19,787 nt of DNA from DASZHA01 sp049644325 (GTDB lineage Bacteria > Chloroflexota > Dormibacteria > DASZGP01): positions 1-19,787 of the forward strand of contig JBARRR010000137.1 of the NCBI GenBank assembly GCA_049644325.1, written 5' to 3'. This document shows positions 13,786 to 19,787 of the stretch, in pieces. The translations under genes were made by a program, and so were the position numbers. Every line of letters begins with the position of its first letter. The first letter of the stretch is position 1. The notes under the pieces are model-generated. The model had not been told where the DNA came from and did no database searches. It saw only the letters and a list, made by a program, of their open reading frames with translations.

Positions 13786-14568
13786 ATGAGGCTAGGACTG
13801 GGTGTCGCTGCCGGACCGGACCCGGAGCAGTTCGGGCGTCTTGCCAGAGAAGCGGAAGGCATGGGCTACGAGATCATCTGTGCCAACGACACCCCGGCGG
13901 GGGACGGCCTCGCCCTGGTGACGGCATTTGCCCATGACTCGCAGCGGATGGACCTCGGCGTCGGGGTACTTGCCCTGGACCGGTACGCGCCAGACGAAGT
14001 CTCCGCCCGCGTCGAGGAGCTAAATCTCCCCCACCCGCGCCTGGTCCTCGGTATTGGCGCCGGGTTCATCGAGGAACCGGTGGCCGCGGTGCGAGAGGGC
14101 GTCGCCGCCCTGCGAAAGCTGCTGCCGGATGTCCGCATCATCGTCGCGGCGATGGGCCCCAGGATGTGCCAGCTGGCAGGCGAGATCGGTGACGGCGCGC
14201 TGCTCAACTGGATGACGCCGGAGCGCGCCACCTGGGCGCGGGACCTGGTCGTGGAGGGCGCCAACCGCCTGGGCCGGGATCCGCTCACCGAGATCACGAT
14301 CTATGGCTACGTGCGAGTCGCCCTCGGCCCCGATGCCAGGGAACGCCTGGAGCGGGAGGCCAGCTTCTACATGGAGATGCCGCACTACGCCCGCCACTTC
14401 GAAGCCACCGGCGTGCCCCCCGGCGGCATCGGGGTCGCCGCCAGCGGCACCGAGGACCTGAAGGAACAACTACGCCACTACTTCGCCCTCGACGTCCCCG
14501 TGGTTCGCGTCCTGTCGGAGCGCGATGTCGACACCATCCTCGAGGTCGCCCGCGCCGCCATCGACTGA
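13786..14568 (+). CDS. LLM-class (luciferase-like, F420/FMN) oxidoreductase
   Basis: A 260-residue TIM-barrel protein of the bacterial luciferase/F420-dependent group. The N-terminal strand MRLGLGVAAGPD, the FGRLAREAEGMGYEIICANDT helix-strand unit, a barrel strand RLVLGIGAGF and the segment IIVAAMGPRMCQLAGEIGDGALLNWMTPE all match the family plan. The last contains the typical GP..LxLAGEIADGxL pattern. It is shorter than the usual 290-340 residues, lacking part of the loop that often covers the cofactor site, so the cofactor (F420 or FMN) and substrate are uncertain. AAGGA five bases before the ATG supports this start. It is embedded on the opposite strand between tRNA-Ser and serS, with one base between its stop and the serS stop. 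Confidence 0.85.
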   Translation: MRLGLGVAAGPDPEQFGRLAREAEGMGYEIICANDTPAGDGLALVTAFAHDSQRMDLGVGVLALDRYAPDEVSARVEELNLPHPRLVLGIGAGFIEEPVAAVREGVAALRKLLPDVRIIVAAMGPRMCQLAGEIGDGALLNWMTPERATWARDLVVEGANRLGRDPLTEITIYGYVRVALGPDARERLEREASFYMEMPHYARHFEATGVPPGGIGVAASGTEDLKEQLRHYFALDVPVVRVLSERDVDTILEVARAAID

Positions 14569-14569
14569 C

Positions 14570-15868
14570 CTACCGGGCGGCGCCGATGACCTCGAGACCG
14601 CCCATGTATGGGCGCAATACCTCGGGCACGGTGACGGTGCCATCGGCCCGCTGGTACGTCTCCAGGATCGCAGTCACCGTGCGCACCAGGGCCAGGCCGG
14701 AGCCGTTGAGCGTGTGGGCGAACTGCGGCTTGGCCCCGGGCTCCGGCCGGAAGCGAATGCCCGCCCGCCGCGCCTGGAAATCAGTGAACAGCGAGCAGGA
14801 GCTGACCTCCAAGTAGCGATCCAGGCCCGGGGCCCAGGCCTCGAGGTCGTACTTCTTGTACTGCGCGAAGCCCATGTCGCCGGTGCACATCAGCAGCACG
14901 CGGTAATGCAGCCCAAGCTCCTGGAGAATCTCTTCGGCGTCGTTGGTGAGTGACTCCAGCTCGTCGAGCGAACCCTCCGGCCGGGTGAACTTGACCATCT
15001 CCACCTTGTTGAACTGGTGCAGCCGTACGTATCCGCGGGTGTCCTTGCCGGCGGCGCCGGCCTCAGAGCGAAAGCAGGGGGAGTAGGCGACGTGGCGGAT
15101 GGGCAGCCTGCCGCCATCGAGGATCTCGTCGCGGTAGAGGTTGGTAACCGGCACCTCGGCGGTGGGGACCAGCCAGAGGTCGCGACCTTCGACCTTGAAG
15201 GCGTCGTCGGCGAACTTGGGCAGGTTGGCGGTGCCGGTCATGGAGTCGCTGTTGACCAGGAACGGAGGCAGCACCTCGATATAACCGTGCCGCCGGGTGT
15301 GGGTGTCGAGCATCCATTGGACCAGGGCCCGCTCCAGCAGCGCCCCCTCGCCCACCAGGAAGGCGAACCGCGAGCCGGTAACCTTGGCGGCGCGCTCGAA
15401 GTCCAGCACCCCAAGGGCCTCGCCGATCTCATAGTGCGGCCTCGGATCGAAGTCGAACGACGGCCGCTCACCCCAGGAGCGGATCTCCTGGTTCCCGCGC
15501 TCGTCGGGTGCCACCGGGACCGACTGGTGGTAGACGTTGGGCACCTCGAGGAGCAGCCCGCTGAGCTCGCGCTCGATCTCGGTTCGCTGCGCCTCCAGCC
15601 GCTTGATCTCCGCCTTGAGGCGTTCCGCCTCAGCCATCTCGGGCACGTCCGCGGCGCCCTTACCCGCCTTCTTGGCCTCGGCGATGGCGGGCCCGATCCG
15701 CTTGGAGAGGGCGTTTTGCTCGGCGGCGCGCTTCTCGACCTCCTGGATCAGGCGGCGGTTCTCGGCGTCGAGCTCGAGGACGCGATCCACGGGCGCCTCC
15801 ATGCCCTTGTCGAGCGCCGCCTTCTTGACCAGCTCCGGGTTCTCGCGGATGAAAGAGAGCGCCAGCAT
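14570..15868 (-). CDS. serS: Seryl-tRNA synthetase
   Basis: A 432-residue class IIa synthetase that charges tRNA-Ser. Residues 1-110 form the long N-terminal antiparallel coiled coil that holds the variable arm of tRNA-Ser. Motif 2 is the stretch around FRSEAGAAGKDTRGYVRLHQF (about 273-293), the serine-binding TAEVP is near 240, and motif 3 is NGSGLALVRTVTAILE. Length is normal (about 420-430). The ATG overlaps the lysS stop by one base (TGATG), so it is translated with lysS. Its substrate tRNA-Ser(UGA) is encoded nearby on the same strand with an unrelated oxidoreductase gene between them. No T-box or other serine-sensing leader is seen before it. Confidence 0.98.
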   Translation of the reverse strand: MLALSFIRENPELVKKAALDKGMEAPVDRVLELDAENRRLIQEVEKRAAEQNALSKRIGPAIAEAKKAGKGAADVPEMAEAERLKAEIKRLEAQRTEIERELSGLLLEVPNVYHQSVPVAPDERGNQEIRSWGERPSFDFDPRPHYEIGEALGVLDFERAAKVTGSRFAFLVGEGALLERALVQWMLDTHTRRHGYIEVLPPFLVNSDSMTGTANLPKFADDAFKVEGRDLWLVPTAEVPVTNLYRDEILDGGRLPIRHVAYSPCFRSEAGAAGKDTRGYVRLHQFNKVEMVKFTRPEGSLDELESLTNDAEEILQELGLHYRVLLMCTGDMGFAQYKKYDLEAWAPGLDRYLEVSSCSLFTDFQARRAGIRFRPEPGAKPQFAHTLNGSGLALVRTVTAILETYQRADGTVTVPEVLRPYMGGLEVIGAAR

Positions 15869-17451
15869 CAGGCTTCGCTGTCACCACCAGGCCGCTCGCT
15901 ATTGTCGATCTCGACATAGCCCGGCTCGCCCGGCGACGCCGGCGCGTCGCGCAGCAGCGGGAAGGCGATCACCTCGCGGATATTGCCCTCGCTGGCCAGC
16001 AGCATCACCAGCCGGTCGATGCCAATGCCCAGCCCGCCGGTCGGTGGCATCCCCTGCTCCAGCGCGGCGATGAAGTCCTCGTCCATCGGGTGCGTCTCCT
16101 CGCCGCCGGCGTCGCGCAGGGCCAGCTGCTGCTCGAAGCGAGCGCGCTGGTCGATGGGGTCGGTCAGCTCGGCGAAGGCGTTGGCCAGCTCCTGGCCGGC
16201 GATGAAGAGCTCGAAGCGCTCGGCCAGTCGTGGGTCGTCGACTCGCCGGCGGGCCAACGGCGAGACCGAGATGGGGAAGCCGGTCACGAACGTCGGCCGC
16301 ACCAGCTCGCTCTCCACCGAGCGCTCGAAGAGCTCGAAGATCAGCTCACCCCAGTCCATCGTGTCGGCCCGCACCGCGCCGATGTCAATGGCGCGCCGGC
16401 GGATGGCATCCTCGTCCTGAAGGTCGACGTCAGGGTTGGCGCCCGCCACCAGGTCGAGCATCTCCTGGCGGTCCCAGCGCTTGCCCAGGTCGATCGTCTC
16501 CTCGCCGTGGACGACCTCGGTTCCCCCCAGGACCGCCTCGGTGGCGGCGCGCAGCATGGCCTCGGTCAGCTCCATCATCCCGTCCAGGTCGGTGTAGGCC
16601 TGGTACAGCTCAAGCAGCGTGAACTCAGGGTTGTGGCGACGATCGACGCCCTCGTTGCGGAAGACGCGCCCGATCTCGTAGACGCGCTCCATGCCGCCCA
16701 CCACCAGTCGCTTGAGGTGCAGCTCCAGCGCGATTCGAAGCGCCAGGTCGAGGTCCAGGGCATTGTGGTGAGTGAGGAACGGCCTCGCCGCGGCGCCGCC
16801 GGCCAGGCGGTGCAGGACCGGGGTCTCGACCTCTTCGAAACCGCGATCGTCGAGGTAGGCGCGCAGGTGCCGGATCAGGCGGCTGCGCATCTTCAGCAGC
16901 CGGCGGGCATCGGGGTTGACGATCAGGTCGACGTGGCGCTGGCGGAAGCGGATCTCGGGGTCCTTGAGGCCGTGCCATTTGTCCGGCAGCGGCCGCAGCG
17001 CCTTGGTCAGCAGCGTCAGCTCGGCGACGTCGAGGCTGACCTCACCACGGCGGGTGCGAAAGACCTCGCCGCTGGCGCCGACGATGTCGCCCAGGTCGAG
17101 GTCGTTGACCAGGCGCATGCCGGCCTCGCCCAGCGCGTCCAGGCGCGCGTAGATCTGCAGCTTGCCGCTGCCGTCGACAACATCGGCGAACGCCACCTTG
17201 CCCTGGCTCCGGTGGCGCGTGACCCGTCCTGCCACCGACACCGGCCCGAACCGGGTCTCCTCGTCCTTGGCGGCGGCTTTTTCGCGCTCCTCGAACTCGG
17301 CGATGGCGTCGGCCGCGAGGTGGCTGCGGTCGAAACGTATGGCGAACGGCTCAATGCCCGCCTCGCGCAGCGCCGCCAGCTTGCGAAGGCGCTGCTGGCG
17401 CTGTTCGTCTCCGCCGCCAGGCGGCAGGGGGCCGCCCGCATCGTCGTTCAT
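15868..17451 (-). CDS. lysS: Lysyl-tRNA synthetase, class II
   Basis: A 527-residue class II LysRS. An N-terminal OB-fold anticodon-binding domain (about 65-175, with VAGRVTRHRSQGKVAFADV) is followed by the catalytic core: motif 1 around FEEVETPVLH, the AAARPFLTHHNALD loop, motif 2 VFRNEGVDRRHNPEFT, and motif 3 GGLGIGIDRLVMLLA. A tail of about 28 residues beyond the core is slightly long for the family. Start ATG 17451 has no clear ribosome site, but a -10-like TAAGCT (17465-17460) sits eight bases upstream, so leaderless transcription is possible besides readthrough from greA. It lies 86 bases downstream of greA and overlaps serS by one base, forming a translation operon. Confidence 0.97.
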   Translation of the reverse strand: MNDDAGGPLPPGGGDEQRQQRLRKLAALREAGIEPFAIRFDRSHLAADAIAEFEEREKAAAKDEETRFGPVSVAGRVTRHRSQGKVAFADVVDGSGKLQIYARLDALGEAGMRLVNDLDLGDIVGASGEVFRTRRGEVSLDVAELTLLTKALRPLPDKWHGLKDPEIRFRQRHVDLIVNPDARRLLKMRSRLIRHLRAYLDDRGFEEVETPVLHRLAGGAAARPFLTHHNALDLDLALRIALELHLKRLVVGGMERVYEIGRVFRNEGVDRRHNPEFTLLELYQAYTDLDGMMELTEAMLRAATEAVLGGTEVVHGEETIDLGKRWDRQEMLDLVAGANPDVDLQDEDAIRRRAIDIGAVRADTMDWGELIFELFERSVESELVRPTFVTGFPISVSPLARRRVDDPRLAERFELFIAGQELANAFAELTDPIDQRARFEQQLALRDAGGEETHPMDEDFIAALEQGMPPTGGLGIGIDRLVMLLASEGNIREVIAFPLLRDAPASPGEPGYVEIDNSERPGGDSEA

Positions 17452-17504
17452 GACGGGGAAGCTTAGCCCGCAACGGGATATCTGGGGAATGCCGGGGGAA
17501 TGTC

Positions 17505-17520
17505 GCCGGGCGGTCCCGGC
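17505..17520 (-). terminator. GC hairpin after greA
   Basis: GCCGGG and CCCGGC pair perfectly around a four-base loop, 17 bases after the greA stop on the minus strand. No U-run follows. It could partly terminate greA transcripts before lysS or mark an RNA processing end. Confidence 0.3.
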
Positions 17521-17537
17521 AGGTCGTCTGGACCCCG

Positions 17538-18011
17538 CTATTTGACCTCGAGCACTTGCATCGTGCGCGACCCCGCCGGGGTGGCCACCTTGACCTTGTC
17601 TCCCTTGGACTTGCCCAGCAGGGCCTTGCCGACCGGGCTCTCCAGTGAGATCAGTCCCTTCTTGGGGTCTGCCTCGACCGGGCCCACGATGCTGAAGTTC
17701 TCCTCGCCGAACTCATCTTTAACGCGGACCTTGGAGCCCAGCTGGACCGTCCCCGAGCTCTTCTTCGACGGCTCCCTGATGATCTCAGCGTTGCGGATCA
17801 TCTTCTCCAGCGTCAGGATGCGACCCTCGATCCAGCCCTGGTCGTTCTTGGCGTCGTCGTACTCGGAGTTCTCGGAGATGTCGCCGAACTCCTTGGCCGT
17901 GCGGATGCGGTCAGCGACTTCAAGGCGCTTGACGTTGCGGAGCTCATCGAGCTCGACCTGCAGCTTCTGAAGCCCTTTCTTGGTTATCGGTACGGGCTTG
18001 TCCTGGAGCAT
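17538..18011 (-). CDS. greA: Transcription elongation factor GreA
   Basis: A 157-residue GreA, normal for the family. The N-terminal coiled coil (about 8-75) carries the acidic tip FGDISENSEYDDAK that enters the RNA polymerase secondary channel to stimulate cleavage of backtracked RNA. The C-terminal FKBP-like domain (about 80-157) includes LGSKVRVKD and the closing ISLESPVGKALLGKSKGDKVKV. ATG 18011 is chosen because AGG (18020-18018) lies six bases upstream; a TTG at 18017 would add two residues and is less likely. It is driven by a perfect consensus promoter and followed by lysS and serS. Its leader of about 80 bases contains hairpins and a U-run. Confidence 0.97.
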   Translation of the reverse strand: MLQDKPVPITKKGLQKLQVELDELRNVKRLEVADRIRTAKEFGDISENSEYDDAKNDQGWIEGRILTLEKMIRNAEIIREPSKKSSGTVQLGSKVRVKDEFGEENFSIVGPVEADPKKGLISLESPVGKALLGKSKGDKVKVATPAGSRTMQVLEVK

Positions 18012-18091
18012 GTTCAACCTAAAAAAGAACAGCGCCCGGTGCCGGAAGGGTTCCCGGTCGCGGAACGCTAAGGGGTTTGTACCCAGAGGGT
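18012..18091 (-). other. greA mRNA leader with hairpins and a U-run, possible attenuator
   Basis: On the minus strand the leader holds a six-pair hairpin CCGGGA-ACCC-UUCCGG (18057-18042, one G-U pair). It can be enclosed by UAGCG/CGCUG (18070-18066, 18034-18030), immediately followed by UUCUUUUUU (18029-18021), and only then by the AGG ribosome site. This has the order of an intrinsic terminator, although the outer stem is short. E. coli greA has a leader terminator giving short RNAs (GraL); similar control here is inferred. Confidence 0.4.
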
Positions 18092-18097
18092 CGGCAG

Positions 18098-18126
18098 ATT
18101 ATAGCGACCGCCCTTAAGACTGTCAA
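18098..18126 (-). promoter_or_regulatory. Perfect consensus sigma-70 promoter for greA
   Basis: The minus strand reads TTGACA (18126-18121), a 17-base spacer, then TATAAT (18103-18098), matching both consensus hexamers at every position. Transcription should start near 18091, about 80 bases before the greA ATG. Among the promoters seen in this window it is by far the strongest, as expected for a core transcription-translation operon. Confidence 0.9.
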
Positions 18127-18198
18127 AGGGGGGTTCTAACGCCTGAGCGGACACCGCCCGAACTCGATTTCAGTTGCAGGGAATAGATGGTGGGCCTT

Positions 18199-18239
18199 GG
18201 GACTTATGTTTTGTGGGCAAGCAATAATTGATAAGTCTC
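18199..18239 (+). promoter_or_regulatory. AT-rich inverted repeat upstream of the YceI gene
   Basis: GACTTAT (18201-18207) and ATAAGTC (18231-18237) form a perfect seven-base inverted repeat, extendable to nine pairs in RNA with one G-U. The 23-base centre holds CAATAATTG (18222-18230), itself nearly palindromic. It is the most AT-rich patch near the gene and may contain its promoter or an operator. No -35/-10 pair with good spacing could be fixed. Confidence 0.35.
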
Positions 18240-18293
18240 CCCCGAGGACCCGTCGGGGATTGCAAGAGTGCCGGACCACACTGTTGGCCGGCA
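18240..18293 (+). promoter_or_regulatory. Two consecutive hairpins in the probable YceI mRNA leader
   Basis: CCCCGA/TCGGGG (18240-18245, 18253-18258) forms one hairpin with a seven-base loop. TGCCGG/CCGGCA (18269-18274, 18288-18293) forms a second with a 13-base loop, ending three bases before the AGGAGG ribosome site. They could affect leader stability or access of ribosomes; no known riboswitch is recognised. Confidence 0.3.
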
Positions 18294-18307
18294 ACAGGAG
18301 GTACGAC

Positions 18308-18886
18308 ATGCCAGACCGCTGGACCCTCGACAAGAACCACAGCGTCATCGGCTTCTCCGCGAAGCACATGATGTTCACCACCGTTCGTGGCCGCTTCACC
18401 GACTACGACGGCTTCGCCGAAATCGACGACGAGGACTACAAGACCGCCCGCGGCGAGCTGACGGTCAGGACCACCAGTGTTGACACTGGGGTCGCCGACC
18501 GCGACGCCCACCTTCGCTCCGCCGACTTCTTCGACGCCGAGAACTACCCCGAGATGAAGTTCGTCAGCACCAGCGTGGAGAAGACCGGAGACAACCTCTA
18601 CCGGATCACCGGTGACCTCACCATCAAGGACGTGACCAGGCCGATCACCGTCGACGCCGAGGCCGGCCAGAAGGTCAACGACCCCTGGGGCAACGAGCGA
18701 ATCGCCCTGGCGATCAGCGGCAAGCTGAACCGGAAGGACTGGGGCCTCAACTGGAACATGGCGCTGGAGGCCGGTGGATTCCTCGTCAGCGAATCCATCA
18801 GCCTCGAGGTCGAAGCGACCTTCGTCCACCCCCTGGCGGTGCCCGCCAAGGCGGACATCGAGGAGGCGGCTCAGGCCGCCAAATAG
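18308..18886 (+). CDS. YceI-family lipocalin-fold protein
   Basis: A 192-residue YceI-like protein. The start at 18308 has an ideal ribosome site (AGGAGG 18296-18301), preferred over a frame 37 codons longer. The family opening WTLDKNHSVIGFSAKHMMFTTVRGRF, the block ADRDAHLRSADFFDAENYPEMKFVST and the later LTIKDVTRPITVD all match YceI proteins. These are beta-barrels that bind polyisoprenoid or other amphiphilic molecules. There is no signal peptide, so this copy is probably cytoplasmic, whereas E. coli YceI is periplasmic. The next gene, in the same direction, encodes an HxlR-type regulator. The upstream region is shared with the divergent greA promoter. Substrate is not known. Confidence 0.92.
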   Translation: MPDRWTLDKNHSVIGFSAKHMMFTTVRGRFTDYDGFAEIDDEDYKTARGELTVRTTSVDTGVADRDAHLRSADFFDAENYPEMKFVSTSVEKTGDNLYRITGDLTIKDVTRPITVDAEAGQKVNDPWGNERIALAISGKLNRKDWGLNWNMALEAGGFLVSESISLEVEATFVHPLAVPAKADIEEAAQAAK

Positions 18887-18904
18887 CGGCTCGACAGAGA
18901 GCCG
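18887..18904 (+). terminator. Hairpin immediately after the YceI stop codon
   Basis: CGGCTC and GAGCCG pair perfectly around the loop GACAGA, beginning at the first base after the TAG. No U-run follows. It fits the pattern of U-less hairpins at gene ends in this window. Confidence 0.4.
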
Positions 18905-18938
18905 GGAAACGGATGGACCGGGTGCAACCCCTCAGTGC

Positions 18939-18944
18939 TAGGCT
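18939..18944 (+). promoter_or_regulatory. -10-like hexamer TAGGCT before the HxlR gene
   Basis: TAGGCT ends seven bases before the ATG at 18952, and no Shine-Dalgarno sequence lies between. This is the spacing expected of a leaderless transcript and supports the later start over ATG 18913. Confidence 0.35.
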
Positions 18945-18951
18945 GGCCGTG

Positions 18952-19332
18952 ATGGCGACTGTGCGAACGACAGCCGGAGCGACCGAGCCCATCGCCGAGC
19001 TGCACCCGGTCTGCCCGCGCTACCACCACGCCGTCGAGCTGATCGGTCGGCGCTGGACCGGCGCCGTGGTCCGCCTCCTCACGGAGCGGCCCCAGCGCTT
19101 CACCGAGATCTTGGCCCAGGTGCCCGGGCTCTCCGACCGCCTTCTTACTGAGCGGCTACGCGAGCTCGAGAGCGAGGGCCTGGTCGAACGCACCGTGCTG
19201 GCGGGCCCGCCGGTTCGGGTCGAGTACTCGCTGACGCCCCAGGGCCTGGAGCTTGAGCCGGTCGTCATGGCCATCGCGACCTGGGCCGAGAAGTGGCTCC
19301 CTGCCCCGCCGGTCCACACCTCACACGACTGA
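18952..19332 (+). CDS. HxlR-family winged-helix transcription regulator
   Basis: A 126-residue HxlR-type regulator. It has the single conserved N-terminal cysteine C21 (HPVCPRYHHAVELIGRRWT), the wing-helix segment FTEILAQVPGLSDRLLTERLRELESEGLVER, and the beta-wing VRVEYSLTPQGLEL, all typical of the family. In relatives such as HypR or YodB this cysteine senses oxidants, quinones or aldehydes; here that is inference. ATG 18952 is chosen because it follows a -10-like hexamer at leaderless spacing; ATG 18913 would add 13 residues of no clear similarity. It follows the YceI gene on the same strand and may regulate it. Confidence 0.88.
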   Translation: MATVRTTAGATEPIAELHPVCPRYHHAVELIGRRWTGAVVRLLTERPQRFTEILAQVPGLSDRLLTERLRELESEGLVERTVLAGPPVRVEYSLTPQGLELEPVVMAIATWAEKWLPAPPVHTSHD

Positions 19333-19333
19333 C

Positions 19334-19349
19334 GCCTGCGGCCGCAGGC
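19334..19349 (+). terminator. Perfect 16-bp palindrome after the HxlR gene
   Basis: GCCTGCGGCCGCAGGC is fully self-complementary and begins one base after the stop codon. In RNA it would give a six-pair stem with a four-base loop. There is no U-run directly after it, though an A-run flanked by GCGC follows at 19374-19388. A protein-binding site is the alternative. Confidence 0.4.
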
Positions 19350-19394
19350 CGGTGCGGTAACAGCAAATAGCCGCGCAAAAAACGCGCAAGGTCA

Positions 19395-19423
19395 TTCCCA
19401 ACGGACTAGATCGCAGGTATCCT
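19395..19423 (+). promoter_or_regulatory. Weak candidate promoter of the DUF1800 gene
   Basis: TTCCCA (19395-19400) and TATCCT (19418-19423) are 17 bases apart, each matching the sigma-70 consensus at four of six positions. A purine-rich AAGGAAGGAG (19455-19464) follows, ten bases before the ATG, as a somewhat distant ribosome site. Confidence 0.3.
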
Positions 19424-19474
19424 TCCGCCTAAGTCCGTCGCGGGGAACGGCGAAAAGGAAGGAGCTCAGCTGAC

Positions 19475-19787
19475 ATGCCTGGTGCGAGCTTGCTCACAGG
19501 TTTATTACCGCAACTGCCGAACACCCTGGGTGTGCTCGCGCCCTCAGCCGCTGATCTCCGCCGCGTCGCCCGCCTTTTCTTCCGCGCTGGCTTCGGCGCT
19601 TCACGAGACGAGATTCAGAGCTGGGCCAGCCTTGGCTACCCCGCCACCGTCGACCACCTGCTGGGGTTCCTCCCCGCCAACCTGCGCCTCCTTGACAGTC
19701 CCGATCTCAAATTCGCGTCGACCCGGCAGATGAACGGCCAGCTCGGCCAGGCCCAGGCCTGGTGGCTGCAGACGATGGCCAACGCCA
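19475..19787 (+). CDS. DUF1800 family protein, N-terminal part (cut by window end)
   Basis: An open frame from ATG 19475 runs off the right edge without a stop, giving 104 residues. The segment LRRVARLFFRAGFGASRDEIQSW followed by YPATVDHLLGF matches the start of DUF1800 proteins, which usually open with a short RAGFG helix-turn unit. The final QAQAWWLQTMANA corresponds to the W-x-L-x-x-M segment that precedes the conserved metal-binding-like block of the family. DUF1800 genes are often followed by a DUF1501 gene, and the pair is thought to be exported. No clear signal peptide is seen at this start. The frame beginning at 19482 is an overlapping shadow. Confidence 0.85.
   Translation, partial: MPGASLLTGLLPQLPNTLGVLAPSAADLRRVARLFFRAGFGASRDEIQSWASLGYPATVDHLLGFLPANLRLLDSPDLKFASTRQMNGQLGQAQAWWLQTMANA

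Noticed and set aside
13335..13862. Minus-strand 175-codon frame covering the tRNA-Ser region
   Set aside because: It reads straight through a well-defined tRNA gene and the repeat-rich spacer; chance open frame in GC-rich DNA.
16090..17466. Plus-strand 458-codon frame opposite lysS
   Set aside because: Antisense shadow of a fully supported lysyl-tRNA synthetase gene.
18012..18017. TTG start for greA, adding two residues
   Set aside because: The AGG site would be directly adjacent to the TTG, whereas it is six bases from ATG 18011.
18913..18951. Earlier ATG for the HxlR gene
   Set aside because: The extra 13 residues have no family similarity, and the -10-like TAGGCT lies inside this stretch; still possible.
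19374..19388. GCGC-AAAAAAC-GCGC as an intrinsic terminator or operator
   Set aside because: The arms are only four bases and the A-run is in the loop, on the wrong side for a terminator; likely chance in GC-rich DNA.
19482..19733. 83-codon plus-strand frame near the right edge
   Set aside because: It overlaps the DUF1800 reading frame in another phase and shows no domain.

Overview
The window is about 19.8 kb of high-GC bacterial DNA, dense and almost entirely coding. Most third codon positions are G or C. Gene starts mix ATG, GTG and TTG, and several lie so close behind a -10-like hexamer that the mRNA is probably leaderless. There is an F420/luciferase-type oxidoreductase, a DUF5709-like acidic protein, a Rip3-type site-2 protease and a DUF1800 protein. 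Together these suggest a high-GC member of the Actinobacteriota, Chloroflexota or Dormibacterota; the lineage is an inference and no marker here fixes it.

Region 1 (1-7122, plus strand): the C-terminal part of a TetR-type regulator, then an OmpR-family response regulator and its sensor kinase. These are followed by a MacAB-like export operon: adaptor, ATPase, FtsX/MacB permease, a DUF5666-like exported protein and a small membrane protein. A tandem 11-bp repeat array before the adaptor shares a bipartite motif with the DNA before the response regulator, so the two-component pair probably controls itself and the exporter.

Region 2 (7132-9498): a crotonase gene on the minus strand faces away from a zinc-dependent dehydrogenase gene. 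The 100-bp gap between them holds a perfect 14-bp palindrome. The dehydrogenase gene overlaps a small acidic protein gene.

Region 3 (9535-13307): a membrane histidine kinase with about seven membrane spans overlaps a receiver-only response regulator. An M50 site-2 protease with a CBS pair follows, and a small helical protein gene converges on it.

Region 4 (13308-18011): a 326-bp non-coding spacer holds stacked inverted repeats that could form a structured RNA. Next come tRNA-Ser(UGA) on the minus strand, an LLM-class oxidoreductase on the plus strand, and a minus-strand translation block greA-lysS-serS. greA is driven by a perfect consensus sigma-70 promoter (TTGACA-17-TATAAT) and has a leader of about 80 nt with hairpins and a U-run.

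Region 5 (18127-19787): a YceI-family protein, an HxlR-family regulator and the N-terminal part of a DUF1800 protein cut by the window edge, all on the plus strand. Several genes end in a GC-rich hairpin placed at or within a few bases of the stop codon and lacking a strong U-tract. I found no insertion sequence, prophage or CRISPR array. The most promising non-standard signals are the operator array, the greA leader, the structured spacer beside the tRNA gene and the divergent palindrome.
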